64,000 nt of DNA from Corynespora cassiicola. Lineage: Eukaryota > Ascomycota > Dothideomycetes > Pleosporales > Corynesporascaceae. The position numbers and the translations under genes were made by a program. Under the pieces are notes generated by a model. It did no database searches. It was given only the letters and a program-made list of their open reading frames with translations, and was not told the DNA's origin. The stretch is taken from assembly GCA_022059125.1 (NCBI GenBank), contig JAEUWY010000006.1, positions 1,736,001 to 1,800,000 of the forward strand, written 5' to 3'. Shown here piece by piece: positions 20,577 to 33,432 of the stretch; position 1 is the stretch's first letter; every line of letters begins with the position of its first letter.

Positions 20577-21895
20577 GTTTAATCTCGACGTAGAAATAGG
20601 GGTAGTAAACCAAGAAGCAAAAGATTCTCCCTCGGTCTTACTTGCCAACCTTCCAGCATTAAGACTCTAGATGACTGAAACAGATAACACACTCTTCAGG
20701 TCAAGACACACCTCCACAGCCATTTCAAAGATTTATAAACTATGGTGTGCATTAACGAGAATTTTAAGGTTGCAAGTATGGGCAAATGTATCTCGTCGAA
20801 ACACTACAACCAAATTTGATAGCGAAATCATTTTATTGGATGATGTATATTCACACGCACTATCCCCGATCTTAAAAAATTGATTCTGCTAATGGGTTCC
20901 TCCTTGGAAACTCCACGGCCTGTTCATGGAGACATTGCTTGACAGAAGGAGAACTTCCACGCCGGCTCTGGAACTATCACCATCAATTTCAAAAGCCTTC
21001 TGCGGACTATGTGCCTTTTACTGATCATAAACTCCTGAAGAGAGGTATTACAGCAATTGTACATGTTGAGCTATATTCCTAAAGCAGCATCGAGATAACG
21101 GCAAAAGATCTCTTCAAAGTAAATGGGCGGTTCAATAGACTCTATACTACTATCAGATAACATATGGCTAAGGGGCTGAAAAGGCGATAGTCCTGGCCCT
21201 TTTCTTCGCGGTTCTTGCTTAGATCTTCCACGGGAGGCATGAGCTGTTGTATTCCGAGCAATAGCGCAGGAAATTGCAGCCAACTTTAATTGGGTCGCAC
21301 AAGTTTCCAAGTCCAAGAAATTCAGGCCTTCATAGAGCATTTGTATATTTCACTGCGACAGTAAAGGGGCATCGGAAAAGAATGCAAACTTTGAGGTCAT
21401 GTTACTTACATAATCATGGATTTCTAGCGCAGAGAGGGCATTACTGGGGGCTGTCAGCACGCAACCACATTTAGCAGCGATACGACCTAGATCACGGTAC
21501 AGTGAGCCCCATAGCACCGAAAGACCCTTATGTTGCTAATGAGCTCCATGGTTCGAGTGGTAGGATGATTATCTCCTTCAATATTGTATTCTAAAAATAA
21601 GACCTCAGGTCAAGAGAATACCAAGGAGCTTTGCTTATTTTTTTGGTAGGCCAAATCAAATCGTGTGTCCGTCTTTTGGTTACTAATACTCTGCTGTAAG
21701 CGCTGGCCAAGACCAGGGATGCAGGCATGTCGGCGCATATATCTTCAGCCTTCTTCGACAACCCCACCAGCTCAAACGCATAATCCACACTGATGTATAC
21801 CGCTACATGTTTACCGACTCATACTGTCTTGAGTTAAATTTCACCCATCTTTTAAATACCTTGAACACGGGTGCAAAGACGACGACTACGTCACA
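20577..21895. other. AT-rich spacer between the F-box pseudogene and the NLR gene
   Basis: 1.3 kb, clearly AT-richer than the housekeeping parts of the window. Small open frames on both strands (for example minus 21591-21788) have no recognisable domain. It may hold decayed coding sequence and must include the NLR promoter. Confidence 0.45.
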
Positions 21896-24800
21896 ATGGC
21901 GGAGGGCCTCGCCGCAGTGGGGGCAACAGCCAGTATATTCCAACTTGTTGACTTTAGCACGAAAATCATAAGTCGCATCCAGGAATTCCATTCTAATGTC
22001 GGAGAAGTCCCGGAATCACTTCGTCACATCAGCGCTGAGCTGCCCGTTCTCCGGGCTACCTTGCAGCAGATTGGGGAGTCCATCAAATCCAAACCAGTCA
22101 ACGATAGCACAGAAGATGCCATCGTATCTGTCACTCAAGGATGTAACGAACAAATCCAGCAGCTAGATACTATTCTTGAGAAAGTACTTCCCAAAACCAA
22201 CGACAGCAGCTTGAAAAAGCATTGGAAGGCTGTAAAGAGCGTTGCTCAAGACGACAAAGTCCAGAACATTACGAAAATCATTCAAAACTATGTTACTATC
22301 CTGACTTTTTATTACACCGTTCTATCGTCAAAATTTCAGCCGCTGACAGGTGAAGTCTTCGCACCTATCCTCCATCACCTCTGCTGACCCGCAACATGCA
22401 GACAAAACAATGTCCAAGATCCGTAAATGGCTGTCTGCGCCCGATCCTTCCGTCAACTACCAGAAAGCACGCAAGCAGCGCCAAGAGGGTACAGGTTTTT
22501 GGTTTCTCAAGGGTAACCATTACGCTGCATGGAAAACCGACCCCGGTTCATATCTTTGGTTACACGGAATCCCAGGGTGCGGCAAAACTATCCTCAGCTC
22601 AACAATCCTTGAAGATTTGCTTCAGTACTACGCAAATGATCCCGGAAAAGTGGTAGCGTACTTCTACTTTGATTTCAACGATGTGGACAAGCAAGATCCA
22701 GAGAAGATGCTGCGGTCGTTGATCTGCCAGCTCTCACAGCAATGTGGCAAGATTCCAACCAGACTCAACGAGCTGCTCTGTTCGTGCAATGACGGAAATC
22801 GCCAACCCTCGTTGTTAGCTCTTGAAGACGTTGCAAAACAGATAATTCAAGAGATTCCACAAGTCTATCTCATTCTGGATGCTCTTGATGAATGTCATGA
22901 GCGGGAAGAGCTCATGGATATGCTTGAGTTGATGGCTAGATGGCAGCTTCAGAATTTACATGTTCTGCTAACAAGCCGCAAAGAAAGAGAAATTGAGACT
23001 TCACTCGCAACCTTTATAGTTCCTGAGAAATTCGTCTGCCTTCAGAGCGACATAGTCAACAGAGACATACAGAAATACATTCTGCAAAGGCTGTCAGATG
23101 ACAAAGACTTGAACAAATGGCAGAAAGATGCTGCCATCAGACAAGAGATCGAGAATACTCTTATAAAGGGAGCCTATGGAATGTGCGTACAATTACTTTC
23201 AGTTTTATCGGATGTAAAACTAATAAAAATGCAGGTTTCGATGGGCTGTCTGTCAGTTAGACACGTTGGGGAAGTGTAGGAATAGGGCCATGCTGCGTAA
23301 ATCGCTGGCTACACTCCCTCCTACACTCGATACAACATACGATCATATCCTTTGCTCAATCAGTGAAGAAGATTCAAAATATGCCCTAAGAATTCTTCAA
23401 TGGCTAGCTTTCTCTGCCCGACCGCTCTCAGTGGATGAAGTTGCCGAACTTGTTGCTATAGACACAGAGAGAACACCCACCTTTGACAAAGACGAAATCT
23501 TAGAAGATCCCTTGGAAGCACTGGATATTTGCTCTAGTCTCGTCACTATAAATACGACCCCGGCCACTCGTTTCGAAAAAGAAAAGCAGCTACTCACATT
23601 TGCACATTACTCGGTCAAAGAGTACGTTGTGTCAAACAGAATCCGACAAGGCCCAGCAGCGCATTATGCAATGCATGATACCTCTTGTCATAAAAACATA
23701 GCTCTGGGGTCTATTGGTTATCTACTACGGTTCAAAGGCTCGAAAAAGATTTCGAAACACAACGTTCAATGCTTCAGGCTAGCAGGTTATTGTGCGAGAT
23801 ACTGGTTTGAACACGCAAAGAACGTAAGTGGCGAACCAGAAGACCTGTGTGAAAGGATAATGGATCTTTTCTCGGAGACTGATTCATATATCAACTGGCT
23901 TCGGCTGTACAACCCAGACGGTATTACACCAACAGTCGGTTTCGACAGACCCCTCACATCACTTCCCACTCCATTGTATTACGCAGCCCTCTTCGGATTA
24001 AAAATAGTATCGCAGCGGTTACTTGACCATAATGACGGCATCAACGCGGTGAGTGGAATATTCGGCAACGCGCTTCAGGCAGCTTCGCATAGAGGTCATG
24101 AGGCGACAGTCAGGCTTCTGATTGAAAGGGGCGCCGACATCAATATCAAGGGTGGAGAATGTGACAACGCGATTAGAGCAGCGTCATCCAAGGGCCACGA
24201 AGCTATTGTTAGACTACTGATCGAAAATGGCGCCAATGTAAACGCTCAGAGTGATGATTGGTATGGAAATACGCTCGAAGCAGCTTCATATGCAGGCCAT
24301 GAAGCTATTGTCGGGCTTCTGCTCGAAAAGGGTGCCAATGTCAACGCTCAGAGTAATAGTGAGTATGGAAATGCGCTCGAGGCAGCTTCATTCAAGGGCT
24401 ACGAAGCTATTGTCGGGCTTCTGCTCGAAAAGGGTGCCAATGTCAACGCTCAGAGTGATGGTGAGTATGGAAATGCGCTCGAGGCAGCTTCATATGCAGG
24501 CCACGAAGCTATTGTCATGCTACTGCTCAAAAATGGTGCCAATGTCAACGCTCAGAGTGATGGTGAGTATGGAAATGCGCTCAAGGCAGCTTCATATGCA
24601 GGCCATGAAGCTATTGTCGGGCTGCTGCTCGAAAATGGTGCCAATATCAACGCCAAGAATAATGTTCCGTACGAAAATGCGCTCTGGGCAGCTTCATATC
24701 ATGGCCACGAGACAGTAGTTCGGTTACTGCTCGAAAAGGGGGCCGAACATGGCAATGCGCTCCATGGGGCAGCAAAGAGAAAACACGAGATAATAGTGCA

Positions 24801-25770
24801 TTTGCTGATCGAAAAAGGCGCCGACGTCAACGCCCCCAGTAAATATTGGGGTAGTCCGCTTCAGGCGGCATCACATGCAGGCAGCGAGGCGATAATCCGG
24901 TTGCTGCTGGAAAATGGTGCCAAAATCAACGCTCAGGGTGGTGTATACGGCAATGCACTCCAGGCAGCTGCACAAACAGGTCATAAAGCGATAATTAAGC
25001 TCCTTCTCGATCGAAACGCCGACGTCCATGCCGTTGACCTGAAGTTTGGCTCTGCCCTGCATTCCCTAGCCAGGAGGGGACAGAAAGACCTCATACAAAT
25101 GATATATGAAGAGTACCAGGGAAATATTAACCTTGTAGATCCACATGGTCGGACTCTTCTCCATGTCGCTGCTAGTCATGGCCATTTGGACTTGCTCAAA
25201 TATCTCGTCAATCTCGGTCTCGACCTGCATGCTGTAGATGAGAAAGGAGACGGTCTACTCAGCTATACTGCCTCTGGAGGTTCATTAGAGATTGCCAAGT
25301 TCGTATTAGGAACCGATATTGCGCTTATACGGCCTACCAATCATTGGTCACCCCTCCACTGGGCTTGTAGAGATGGTAATATCGGTATGATTCAACTTCT
25401 CCTCGAGAAAAGAATATTTGGAAATTCAGTCCACATTCCTGGGTCGATGATTGAGTGGAGTCCTGCTTCTATTGCCATATTTCATGGGGAAAAAAGCAAA
25501 CTTGAGCGTCTCTCTCAGCCCTACAAAGATCTGTTAAAACTTGAAGAAGTTGATCCTCAGATATGTAAAGGAACTCCCAGATACTCAAAGTGTAGTGGGT
25601 GCTACAATGTAAGAGTCCTACTGTTTCCATTATGACATAGCTAATGTGAGCAGCAAATTAATGGCACCGTTTTTAGTTGTCACACTTGTCGATTTTTATA
25701 TTATTGTTTTATGTGCAAGCCATTTCTCTCTCATCTGCACGAGAATCATGAATGGGGCGAATTTAAATAA
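21896..25770 (+). CDS. NLR-like STAND protein: SesA - NACHT - ankyrin repeats - ZZ zinc finger
   Basis: Four exons: 21896-22349, 22402-23182, 23235-25608 and 25654-25770. Introns of 52, 52 and 45 bp have phases 1, 2 and 0 and all match. Product 1241 residues. Residues 1-150 resemble the SesA N-terminal domain of fungal STAND proteins (MAEGLAAVGATASIFQLVDF). The NACHT NTPase has Walker A GIPGCGKT (207-214) and Walker B LILDALDEC (308-316). The second join restores KGAYGMFRWAVCQLDTLGKC, a NACHT-family signature. Ankyrin repeats run from about 657 to 1160, several nearly identical. The last exon completes a ZZ-type finger: CSGC, CHTC, CFMC, then HLHENH. Such proteins sense non-self or altered ligands through the repeats and signal through the N-terminus, as in vegetative incompatibility or cell death. 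No flanking HeLo-type effector gene is seen. Confidence 0.88.
24264..24650 (+). repeat. Near-identical 102 bp ankyrin-coding tandem repeats
   Basis: Four consecutive 34-residue units (pattern GNALEAASYAGHEAIVGLLL then a xxGANVNAQSDGEY-type loop) are almost identical in DNA as well as protein. The few differences cluster at codons such as YAGH/FKGY and EK/KN/EN. Units outside this stretch are far more diverged. Confidence 0.85.
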
Positions 25771-27763
25771 TCCCGATATTGGTTTTGCCATGTATTTTTT
25801 ATCCACATGCATGAGAATGAACTGTTCATTTGTCATTCATTTGAATTTCTCCGATAGACGGCATGACAATCCCCGTCAACACACTCAAAACAATCCAGAA
25901 CAGAATGAAAAGCAGTTGCGCGTTATTGCATACTGTTTACCTGTGTACAAAACGGATTTGATCCATTACCTAGATATATAGAGGTCGAAATGCTGAGTAT
26001 GATCAGAACATTGTAAGACGAATTTTATTTCCACTTCTGTTATTGAAAGATATGTTATCAATAATATCCCAACTCTATGTCCGCCAACCTCTTCATTCAT
26101 ATCATTAATATCGGCCGAGAAATTAGGACTACAGAGATCCATAGATTCCCATCATCCATCTCCCAGCACCAAACTCCAACTCTCAAACAAACCCCCCCAC
26201 CCGCTCCAACCGCTCCCAAACTCACACCACCACCTTATCCAAAAACACCACACCATCTCACACCCCCCGCCCCTAACTACCAATATTCCCCACCACATAC
26301 CCAACCAAAAACCCTTTAACCCTCCTCCCTCTAGCCCCCCTAGCGCCCCCTCCCCAACCCCCATCCATGCCCCCTCCACAAAACCCGCTCATCCAAAGTA
26401 CTTACCCCGCACCTCCCTCCCGGAGCACCAACCCTCCGAACGCACGGAGCTAGACCTACGTACGCGCCTGCGCGTGCGCACACGCAAGGTTAAGACATGA
26501 GGCGAAACCCAGCACTGCGATTGATTGGACGGGGATAAGCCTGGGGCGGGATTTTTTTTTTCAAACGGGGGGCATGGCGTTGAGGGCCTGCCAGAGATTG
26601 ATTGGGATTTCCGAGCCGTGCGATGTGAGTGAGGCTTTTTGCTGGGCTGTTTGGGTTTTGCGATGGGAGGGGTTTTTCGCCGATGAGTGGTGAGGAGGGG
26701 GGTGACGTAGAGGGGCAAACGTGTAGCTTCAAACTTTTTTTTTTGCCCTGCGTTTTGGAGAGTTGCGTAGAGGGGGTTTGGCAAAGGTTATGGGGGAGTG
26801 TGGTCTGGGCCTAGATGGGCGGGTGGCCACTTCTCTAGGTTTTCTGGGATGCTTGGGGAGGGGATGGGTTGATATGGTGGTAGGGCGAAATGCCGCAAAT
26901 GTGACGTGTATTAGGGGCGAAGCTGGCGGCTATTTGCCCATTAGATTACGACTTGGGGTGGAGATGTGGAAACACTAAGGAGAGGGGAAAGAAGAACGCC
27001 AGGCGCAGACGCCATGTACTGATGCCGAGAAAAATGCAAATGTTCTAAGATACACATGTAGATATGCTGTAATCGAACGTACGTTTTGTATTAAAGCCTT
27101 TGAGAGAATCCGTGTGAAAAGCGGCTGGTCCAAAGAGGACATGCATCTATGATAAATCAGAGCACCCTTTCTCTACCTTGTCCGTTGTCTCCTCGTCTGC
27201 CGGTCTCTATCACCCAACACGATAAAGAGTGATCCTCGACGGGACATGACATGACATGACAGGACAAAAAGATAAGGCAAAGAGATAGACGCAAACAAGA
27301 AGAGAGGCGGTACACATCTCATCATAAACTGCATTCTCCCCCTTCCCTTCCACCTCCCCCATACAAAACAAAACCAACTAGCTAGATAGGTATCTCAAAC
27401 CCTTATAATGCTTGCGACACTCCAATTTCGGCCATAAATCCAAAACCCAAAGAAAAACCATGCCAGGTAAAATTTCAGTGATGCTACGCAATCTAAGGTA
27501 TCCTCGCCGGTATCACCGACGCCGTGCTGAACAAGAGGAGAGAAAAAAATCGAGCCAAAAAAGCTCATCAAGGAACCAGTTATTGCGCAATCCGAAACGA
27601 AAAGGAAAAGGACGTTGTAAAGTCGAGAGAGACGCCGAGCTAAATGGGTGATCCCCAAACAAATGCCAAAAAGAGTCAAAAAAGGAACGTGGCGAATAGA
27701 AACCGAACCCAAAACTAAGCGCCGGTAACCATGCGCCCGATCGTATACGTATAGGCAATATTA
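25771..27763. other. Intergenic region, NLR 3' side to TCP11 gene
   Basis: About 2 kb between convergent genes. Contains C/A-rich (26170-26380) and G/T-rich (26560-26830) stretches, homopolymers and a GACAT repeat at 27243-27262. Open frames are compositional artefacts; no gene supported. Confidence 0.5.
27243..27262. repeat. GACAT pentanucleotide repeat
   Basis: About four tandem GACAT units followed by a GGACA variant, in the probable 3' region of the TCP11-like gene. Confidence 0.7.
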
Positions 27764-29895
27764 CTAGGGTAACGACGTCCGGTTTGCGAGCTGCGTCTCC
27801 TGGGCCGGGTCCGGCGTGTCGCCTGTCTGCATCCTCGTCAGGACCTGTGCGTCGGCGTCGGCATGGGGTGCCGCCGCCGTGCACGATGCGTGCGGTTTCG
27901 GCGTAGGCGCCGCGTCTGTATTGTGGCGCGAGGACTCGTCGGCGGTGTCTTCGGCGTTGTCTTTGTTATCGTCGTCATCTTGGACGTAGGCTATTGAACC
28001 CCAGACACGCCAGTGGAGGAGGATGATGTGGGCAATGCGGTTGGAGAGGTCGGAGAACTGCTCGGGATATGCTGATGAAGGAGATGGAGACGTATCGGTC
28101 GAATGATGCAGAAATGTAGGGAAGCCGCGAGCGGGTGGTGGTGTCGGGTGGGTGATTAGGTTGTTGAAAAGCTCGAGGGGGGATGAGTTGAGGTGGCAGG
28201 CTGTCAAAGACAGGACCTGGGGAAGGATTTCGTTTTCGATTTTGGAGGCGTGTATGAGGAAGTATTTGACCAGATGCACGCGGAGGTTGTTGTTCGCCTT
28301 TTGCAGGTCGTCGTAGTTGAAGGTCATCGAGTGGCCGGCCAGAGCCAAAGCCTGACGGAGAATTTCGAGAGAGAGGGGCTCCGCGTTCATGGTCCATGCT
28401 GACAAGCCACGGCCGCCGATTGCATCGCCGATGATGGCGGTCAGAGATGAGCGGAGCTGATGTCTAATTGATGAAGAAATCGGACCGTCGTATCCGAACT
28501 GCCGCAATTGCTTGGTGAATAAATCCAAGCAAATGTCAAAGAAGATCAGATCGTTGATCTCGCACTTAAGCACGCGCAGCCGATCTTGGTCGAGGTAGAA
28601 CGTCTCAGGGAAGTCGCGAGGTCCACTTCTAGAAAACAAAATAGACACAATAGCGCGAGTGAAGACGTCGACCTGGAAGCGTGAGACGTCTCTTGGCGCA
28701 GGCGTGCACTGTTGGCGAAATTCCCTGAGCACGCCGGCATACCACTTTTGGGTGCCGTTGAGATTAATGCGCGGCTGCCCCTTGACAAGCTTATCGAGAT
28801 GATAGTGCCTCTCGAAATTGAGCGTGTCCTCTATCAATAGCGTTTTAAGGTTTCTTATCTGGTGATTTGCGACATCCTCGGCTGTGTCAGTTTTGGTGCA
28901 CTGGTCTGGAACGAGGCTCGGGGACTTACCAGTTTCATAGCCTCGAGGATTCCTAATAAGTCGCTTAGACCCTTAACAATATCTTCGGAACTATTGTTAA
29001 ACACTCCAGATCGCGTATGGAGCACCATCTCGTCGACTTGCCAGTCCCGCATTGGGGCGCAGTGCTCCTTGAGCAGATGCGACATCCACTCGGCAAGTCG
29101 CACCAGGTCGCAGACGCCGCGCTCAATTTCTTGCATAAGCATTGGCACGTCAAGGTGCTCGTCGATCCTGGAATGATCCCGTTCCGGTACCAAGCTCTTC
29201 AAAATCTCTTTAATGGTTTCAAACATTTTTGGTATCCGCCGCTGGGCGTGTTGGACGATTTTGGACCATTGCACATTTTCCGTCTTCAGCGCGGGACTCC
29301 CCTGGAATAGACGTGCGTAGAGCTCCAACTCGGCCACCAGCGCCCGATAGTACTTGGTCATGCTCCTCTTCTTCTCCTGCCCCTTGAGTCCATCGAGGTT
29401 GGGGCGGAAGCTTAGGTCGCGGTCGAAGTTGATGTCGTGACGTAGCTTGCTGTTGATGATGATAGACTGTATGTCGAGCTCGCCCAGCGACTGTCTGGTG
29501 ATGGGCGGGAACTCCCAGGCGTCGCGAAAGGCCTCGGCCAGCTCTTGCCCTTCGTGGCCGGGAAACATGTTGATGAGTAGTTGGTAGAGAGCATCGGGAA
29601 TGTCTTCGCATGTGGTGGGCGCGGGCCTTGACGATGGCGACGGTGTCGACGAGCCATTTGCTCTCGCGCAGGCCTCGGACGGCAGGGTGCCTGTGGAATC
29701 TGGCAGATGACGATGGTCTTCGTGCGATGTTGCATCTGGGTTATTGTTGTTGTTAAAGTCGCCTCGCCAGGACGAGCCGACGGCATCCCTGTCGACATCG
29801 GACGGCAAGGTGCGGACAGCCGCGATGGCATTGCCACCAGCGGCCTTGGGCGGCTGCGAACCCATCTTGTTCTGCAGCGAGTAGGGAGCCTTCAT
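27764..29895 (-). CDS. TCP11/SOK1-family protein
   Basis: Two exons, 29895-28930 and 28876-27764, with a 53 bp intron (GTAAGT donor, ACTGAC branch). The acceptor CGAG was chosen over nearby CAG sites because it rebuilds EAMKLDVANHQIRNLKTLLI, the TCP11 family core, at phase 0. Product 692 residues. The first ATG gives MKAPYSLQNK. A disordered N-terminal 110 residues precede the TCP11 domain, which runs from about DALYQLLINMFPGHEG to the ILLHWRVWGSIAYV segment. The acidic, Ala/Thr/Pro-rich tail looks disordered. Yeast SOK1 is a dosage suppressor of cAMP-dependent protein kinase defects, so a role in PKA or growth signalling is plausible by family. It is preceded by the longest gene-free interval in the window. 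Confidence 0.85.
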
Positions 29896-32800
29896 GGGCA
29901 GGAGGGACGGCAAGGTCGGAAGGACTGGTCAAAAGCAAAAGCCGCGTAGGCGTGTGGGGCGCGGGCGAGTTGATAAGTAGGGGAAGCGAAAGGGTCAACT
30001 CAAGCGCATGGGGATGCTACAAGCGCGAACTGCGAGGGGTTAGCCACCAAACCATACAAGAGACTGAATGGTTTGCAGAGACACAAGCTGAAAACGTGTT
30101 CGCAGGCTGTTTGACATGGAGAGACGGCTAGCGACATTAAACTAGCAAGACTTCCGAGTCAGACAAAGCTGCGGCGACGCGGCAGGAAGGTAGGATGTTC
30201 GACAAAGTGTGCGAGCAAGGTACCTTTTTTCTTCTACTCATGTGCTCAGGCTGAAGCTGAGGGGGAAGGCAAGGAAAGAGAGTGGGCGAGATCAGGGCTT
30301 GTGCCGCGTTGGCATTTGCGCGGGAGGGGGGTAAGGGGAGGACAAGGAGGTCAGTCGTCCTTGAGAGAAAGCGGTGTGTGATGCGGACGATTGACGTTTG
30401 CGGAAGCCTGGGGAAGACGGCTTTCGGGATGGAAGGAAAAAAAGTGGCTTTGCAGGAAAGGCAAAGCCAAGATTGCAAAAAATCAAGAAAGGCAAGGAAA
30501 GGCAAAGCAGGTGATGATAAAAAAAAAGGTAGGCAGATTGCGCAACAAGACGAAAGAGAGAGACAGACGGGAAGAATACTAGACGGGTCTTGATCTAATG
30601 CAACGGCAACGGCAAGGCTCGCTGCGGGTTGCTGGCAAGGTGAGACGCAGAGACGCAGCAGCAGCAGCAGCAAGGTGGGCTGCTGCGGAATTCAAACAGA
30701 GGCTGACTCGCCGGGACAATGTTTGGTTTGTGCGAGTTATCGAGGGCAGGTCAGGTTGGAGGGCGGATGGGGGCGGACGACAGACGGGGCCCTTGCATTC
30801 TTGTTTAAAAGGAAGACAGACGGGCGCTGGACGGGCAGGGCTGGCAAGAAATAAGAGTGGACTGGGTGCAGCAGCCTAAGGCAGAGGGTGCAGCAGTGTT
30901 GCTTCTCGAGCAGCAGCAGCGTCCAGTCAATATTCCGCAGCGACGGGGGCAGTCGATCGCCACCAGCACGGGTCGACGGGTCGACGGTTACTTGGGTGGG
31001 ATTGTGAAGCTGCAGCGCAGGCCTCCCCAGCCGTCACACCGCACGTCTGGCGGCGCCGGTCCACATCGTGAGATTCGGGCGGCCGTCGAGACGTCGCAAG
31101 GAGCGGCGAGCACTGCGGACTGTGCGGGCAGCGCGGGCTTCAAGCCCGGCCCACTACCTCCGCTGTCACACACGGGGCCAAACACAGGCGTAGGCGGCAT
31201 TGTTGAGGCCTGTTCAAGCCTGTTCGATGCAGCGGCCATGTACCTCTGTGGGAGCCCGGGGGGAGAGGCAGAGGGCGAGTCGTGCGCTTGGAAGCGAGAT
31301 TGGTTCGTACAGCCGCAACGCCCGCATGCGCCGGCCAGCCTCACTTTTGGGAAAAGGCAGGGCGAGCATGTTGGGGGGGCGTGAGTGCCCCCGATGGTCG
31401 CGCCGATGCGAGCAGCCAGCAGCTGTGTCATGGCCTGGCAAAAGGCCGGGGCTGCTGCGCGCCTGGCCACCATGGGCCTGGCATGGCGAAGGTGCTGCTG
31501 CTAGAGCAGGCCGGCGGGAATGGTCGAGCAGCGACACAGCTGTCCAGTCCAGCAGCCCAGCAGCGGCTCTCGTGGCCGGAAGTGGCCCAAGGCGGCCATT
31601 GCATGGCATCGCATCGCCCAGGGCGACACGGCGAGCGGATGGCGGCTGGCGGATGGCGGCTGGCGGACGGCGACGGCGACGGCCAGGCCACAGAGATGGG
31701 CAGATTGCGCGTATATCTTTGGTCGCCTCAGCGCCTCATTGACTCGGATCTGGAGGCCGAGACCTCTCCCCACCGCTGGTGCACCCGCCCGCCATCGGCT
31801 CCGTCGTGGTGCGCGTAATCACGAATGAGGGTGCGTCCCTGTGCCTGTGTCGGCGTCGGCGTCGGCCACTGCTCTCGTATGAGCGAGGTACCGGCGAGCG
31901 GGTGAGCGGGAGAGTGGGTGAGCAGGTGAGAGGCGGAGCCCGGAGTAAGTATCAGAAACATGTCAAAAACAGAGCGACGACTCGGGACTGGCGTGGTGGA
32001 GGGCGTGGCGGAGGAGCACTCTGGCCAGCAGGGAAAAAGAAGGGCGGGAGGCAGGATGATGCTGGGGGCGTGCCTGGCGGGCGGGTTCCTTGATCATCGC
32101 TCGCTCGAGGCGCGGAGGGGGAAGGAGCCCCATAATTATAGGGCTGATCGGAGCCAGGCACCAACAACACGCGCAGACTGGCACCACACGGCCACGACAC
32201 CACATCACGCACCCCTCCAGCCTCCACACCAGAGAAGAGCAGGGCCATCAAGGGCAAAGGGCAACGCGCAACCGAGGCAGGCGGCCACGCCCACACCCTG
32301 ATGCATCGGCCAGCTGCTCTGCTCGGTCCCTGGAGTATCCCACGGCCCGCTCTCCTCCAACCGTCCTCGTACTCAATGCCATGCCATGACCCATGCCTCC
32401 ACGGCTCAATGCCCTCCAAAACTTGACAAGCACTCATCCCGCGACGCCAACAGACGCCAACAGTTACATCCGTAACGCCAACGCCAGCGCCATGCCCGCT
32501 CGTTCCTTTTCCATTCCTATTCTCCGGGCCCCCTCCCCATGCAACACCCTACCTCGTCCACCCTGGTCTAGCAAGCCCACCACACAATATATCTCCCGCC
32601 TGGCTAGCCCCCACTCCAACCTCTACGCCCATGGACGGCCATCCTTACCCTTAGCAACCAGCATCACACACGTCCAACTAATCCCCCAGCCAGCCAACTT
32701 ACTCCGCAGACCGAATGCAGGCATCCTTGCCCTCTCTTCCCCCAGCAACCGGGCTTCACACGTGTAGTAACAGCCGAGCGAGCAATTCCAAAACACACAA

Positions 32801-33389
32801 ACAAGTTTAACATGTTAGTAAAGAAAAGAGAAGAAAAAAAGTGTCTACCCAACATTCCAACCCTCAACGCCCCCCCTTACCATACCCCCCAATCCGCCCT
32901 CCCACCCCCTCTCCCCCTCCCCTCCCCGACCGCCCTCTCCCTCTCTCTCTTCCTCCCCTCCCTTTCCCTCCTCCACGCCTCCCTCTCCCCCTGCACACAC
33001 AACCCACACGGCCTCCCAATATACATACAATGCGACTGCCTCTCTCCCGGCAAGCACGCCATCGGCACCTTCACAAACCCACCTTGCCTCCCCATCCCAC
33101 GCTCTCCACACCTTTCCGGCCGCCCTCCCTGGACAAGCCTCGCCCCAAGATGAAGTCCCGCTCCTTCTTGTGCAACTCTCGCCAGATGAGGCCCTTCAGG
33201 AGGTATCTCTCTCTTCCGCCTCCCATGCTCACGCTGCCTTAGCTCAGCGCACACGCCGTGCTCCCGGCACACGAGGTCTCGCACCTGACTCCGCTCGCCC
33301 TTTGCACGCTCGCAGAGTTGGAGGTAGGGCCAGCAGGGTGCGGGCGGGCATCCGCAGGTGCCGAGCGAGAAGACGACTATGCACATCCC

Positions 33390-33392
<3 letters not shown>

Positions 33393-33424
<32 letters not shown>
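33393..33424. repeat. CT dinucleotide microsatellite
   Basis: Uninterrupted CT run of about 32 bp, extended by an imperfect CTTT/CTC stretch to about 33443. Confidence 0.9.

Positions 33425-33432
<8 letters not shown>

Noticed and set aside
21545..21580. GGTTCGAGTGGTAGGATG-like stretch resembling part of a tRNA
   Set aside because: No matching acceptor stem, anticodon stem or T-loop can be folded around it.
26077..26379. Pro/Thr-rich plus-strand and Trp/Gly-rich minus-strand frames
   Set aside because: Both come from one C/A-rich tract; no gene features.
27395..27712. Minus-strand frame with hydrophobic segments downstream of the TCP11 gene
   Set aside because: It starts at a non-ATG codon, lies in the probable 3' region and resembles no membrane family.
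30857..31818. Several overlapping open frames of 175-180 residues
   Set aside because: They overlap in different frames and on both strands, are Ala/Gly/Arg-rich, and reflect stop-codon scarcity in GC-rich DNA.
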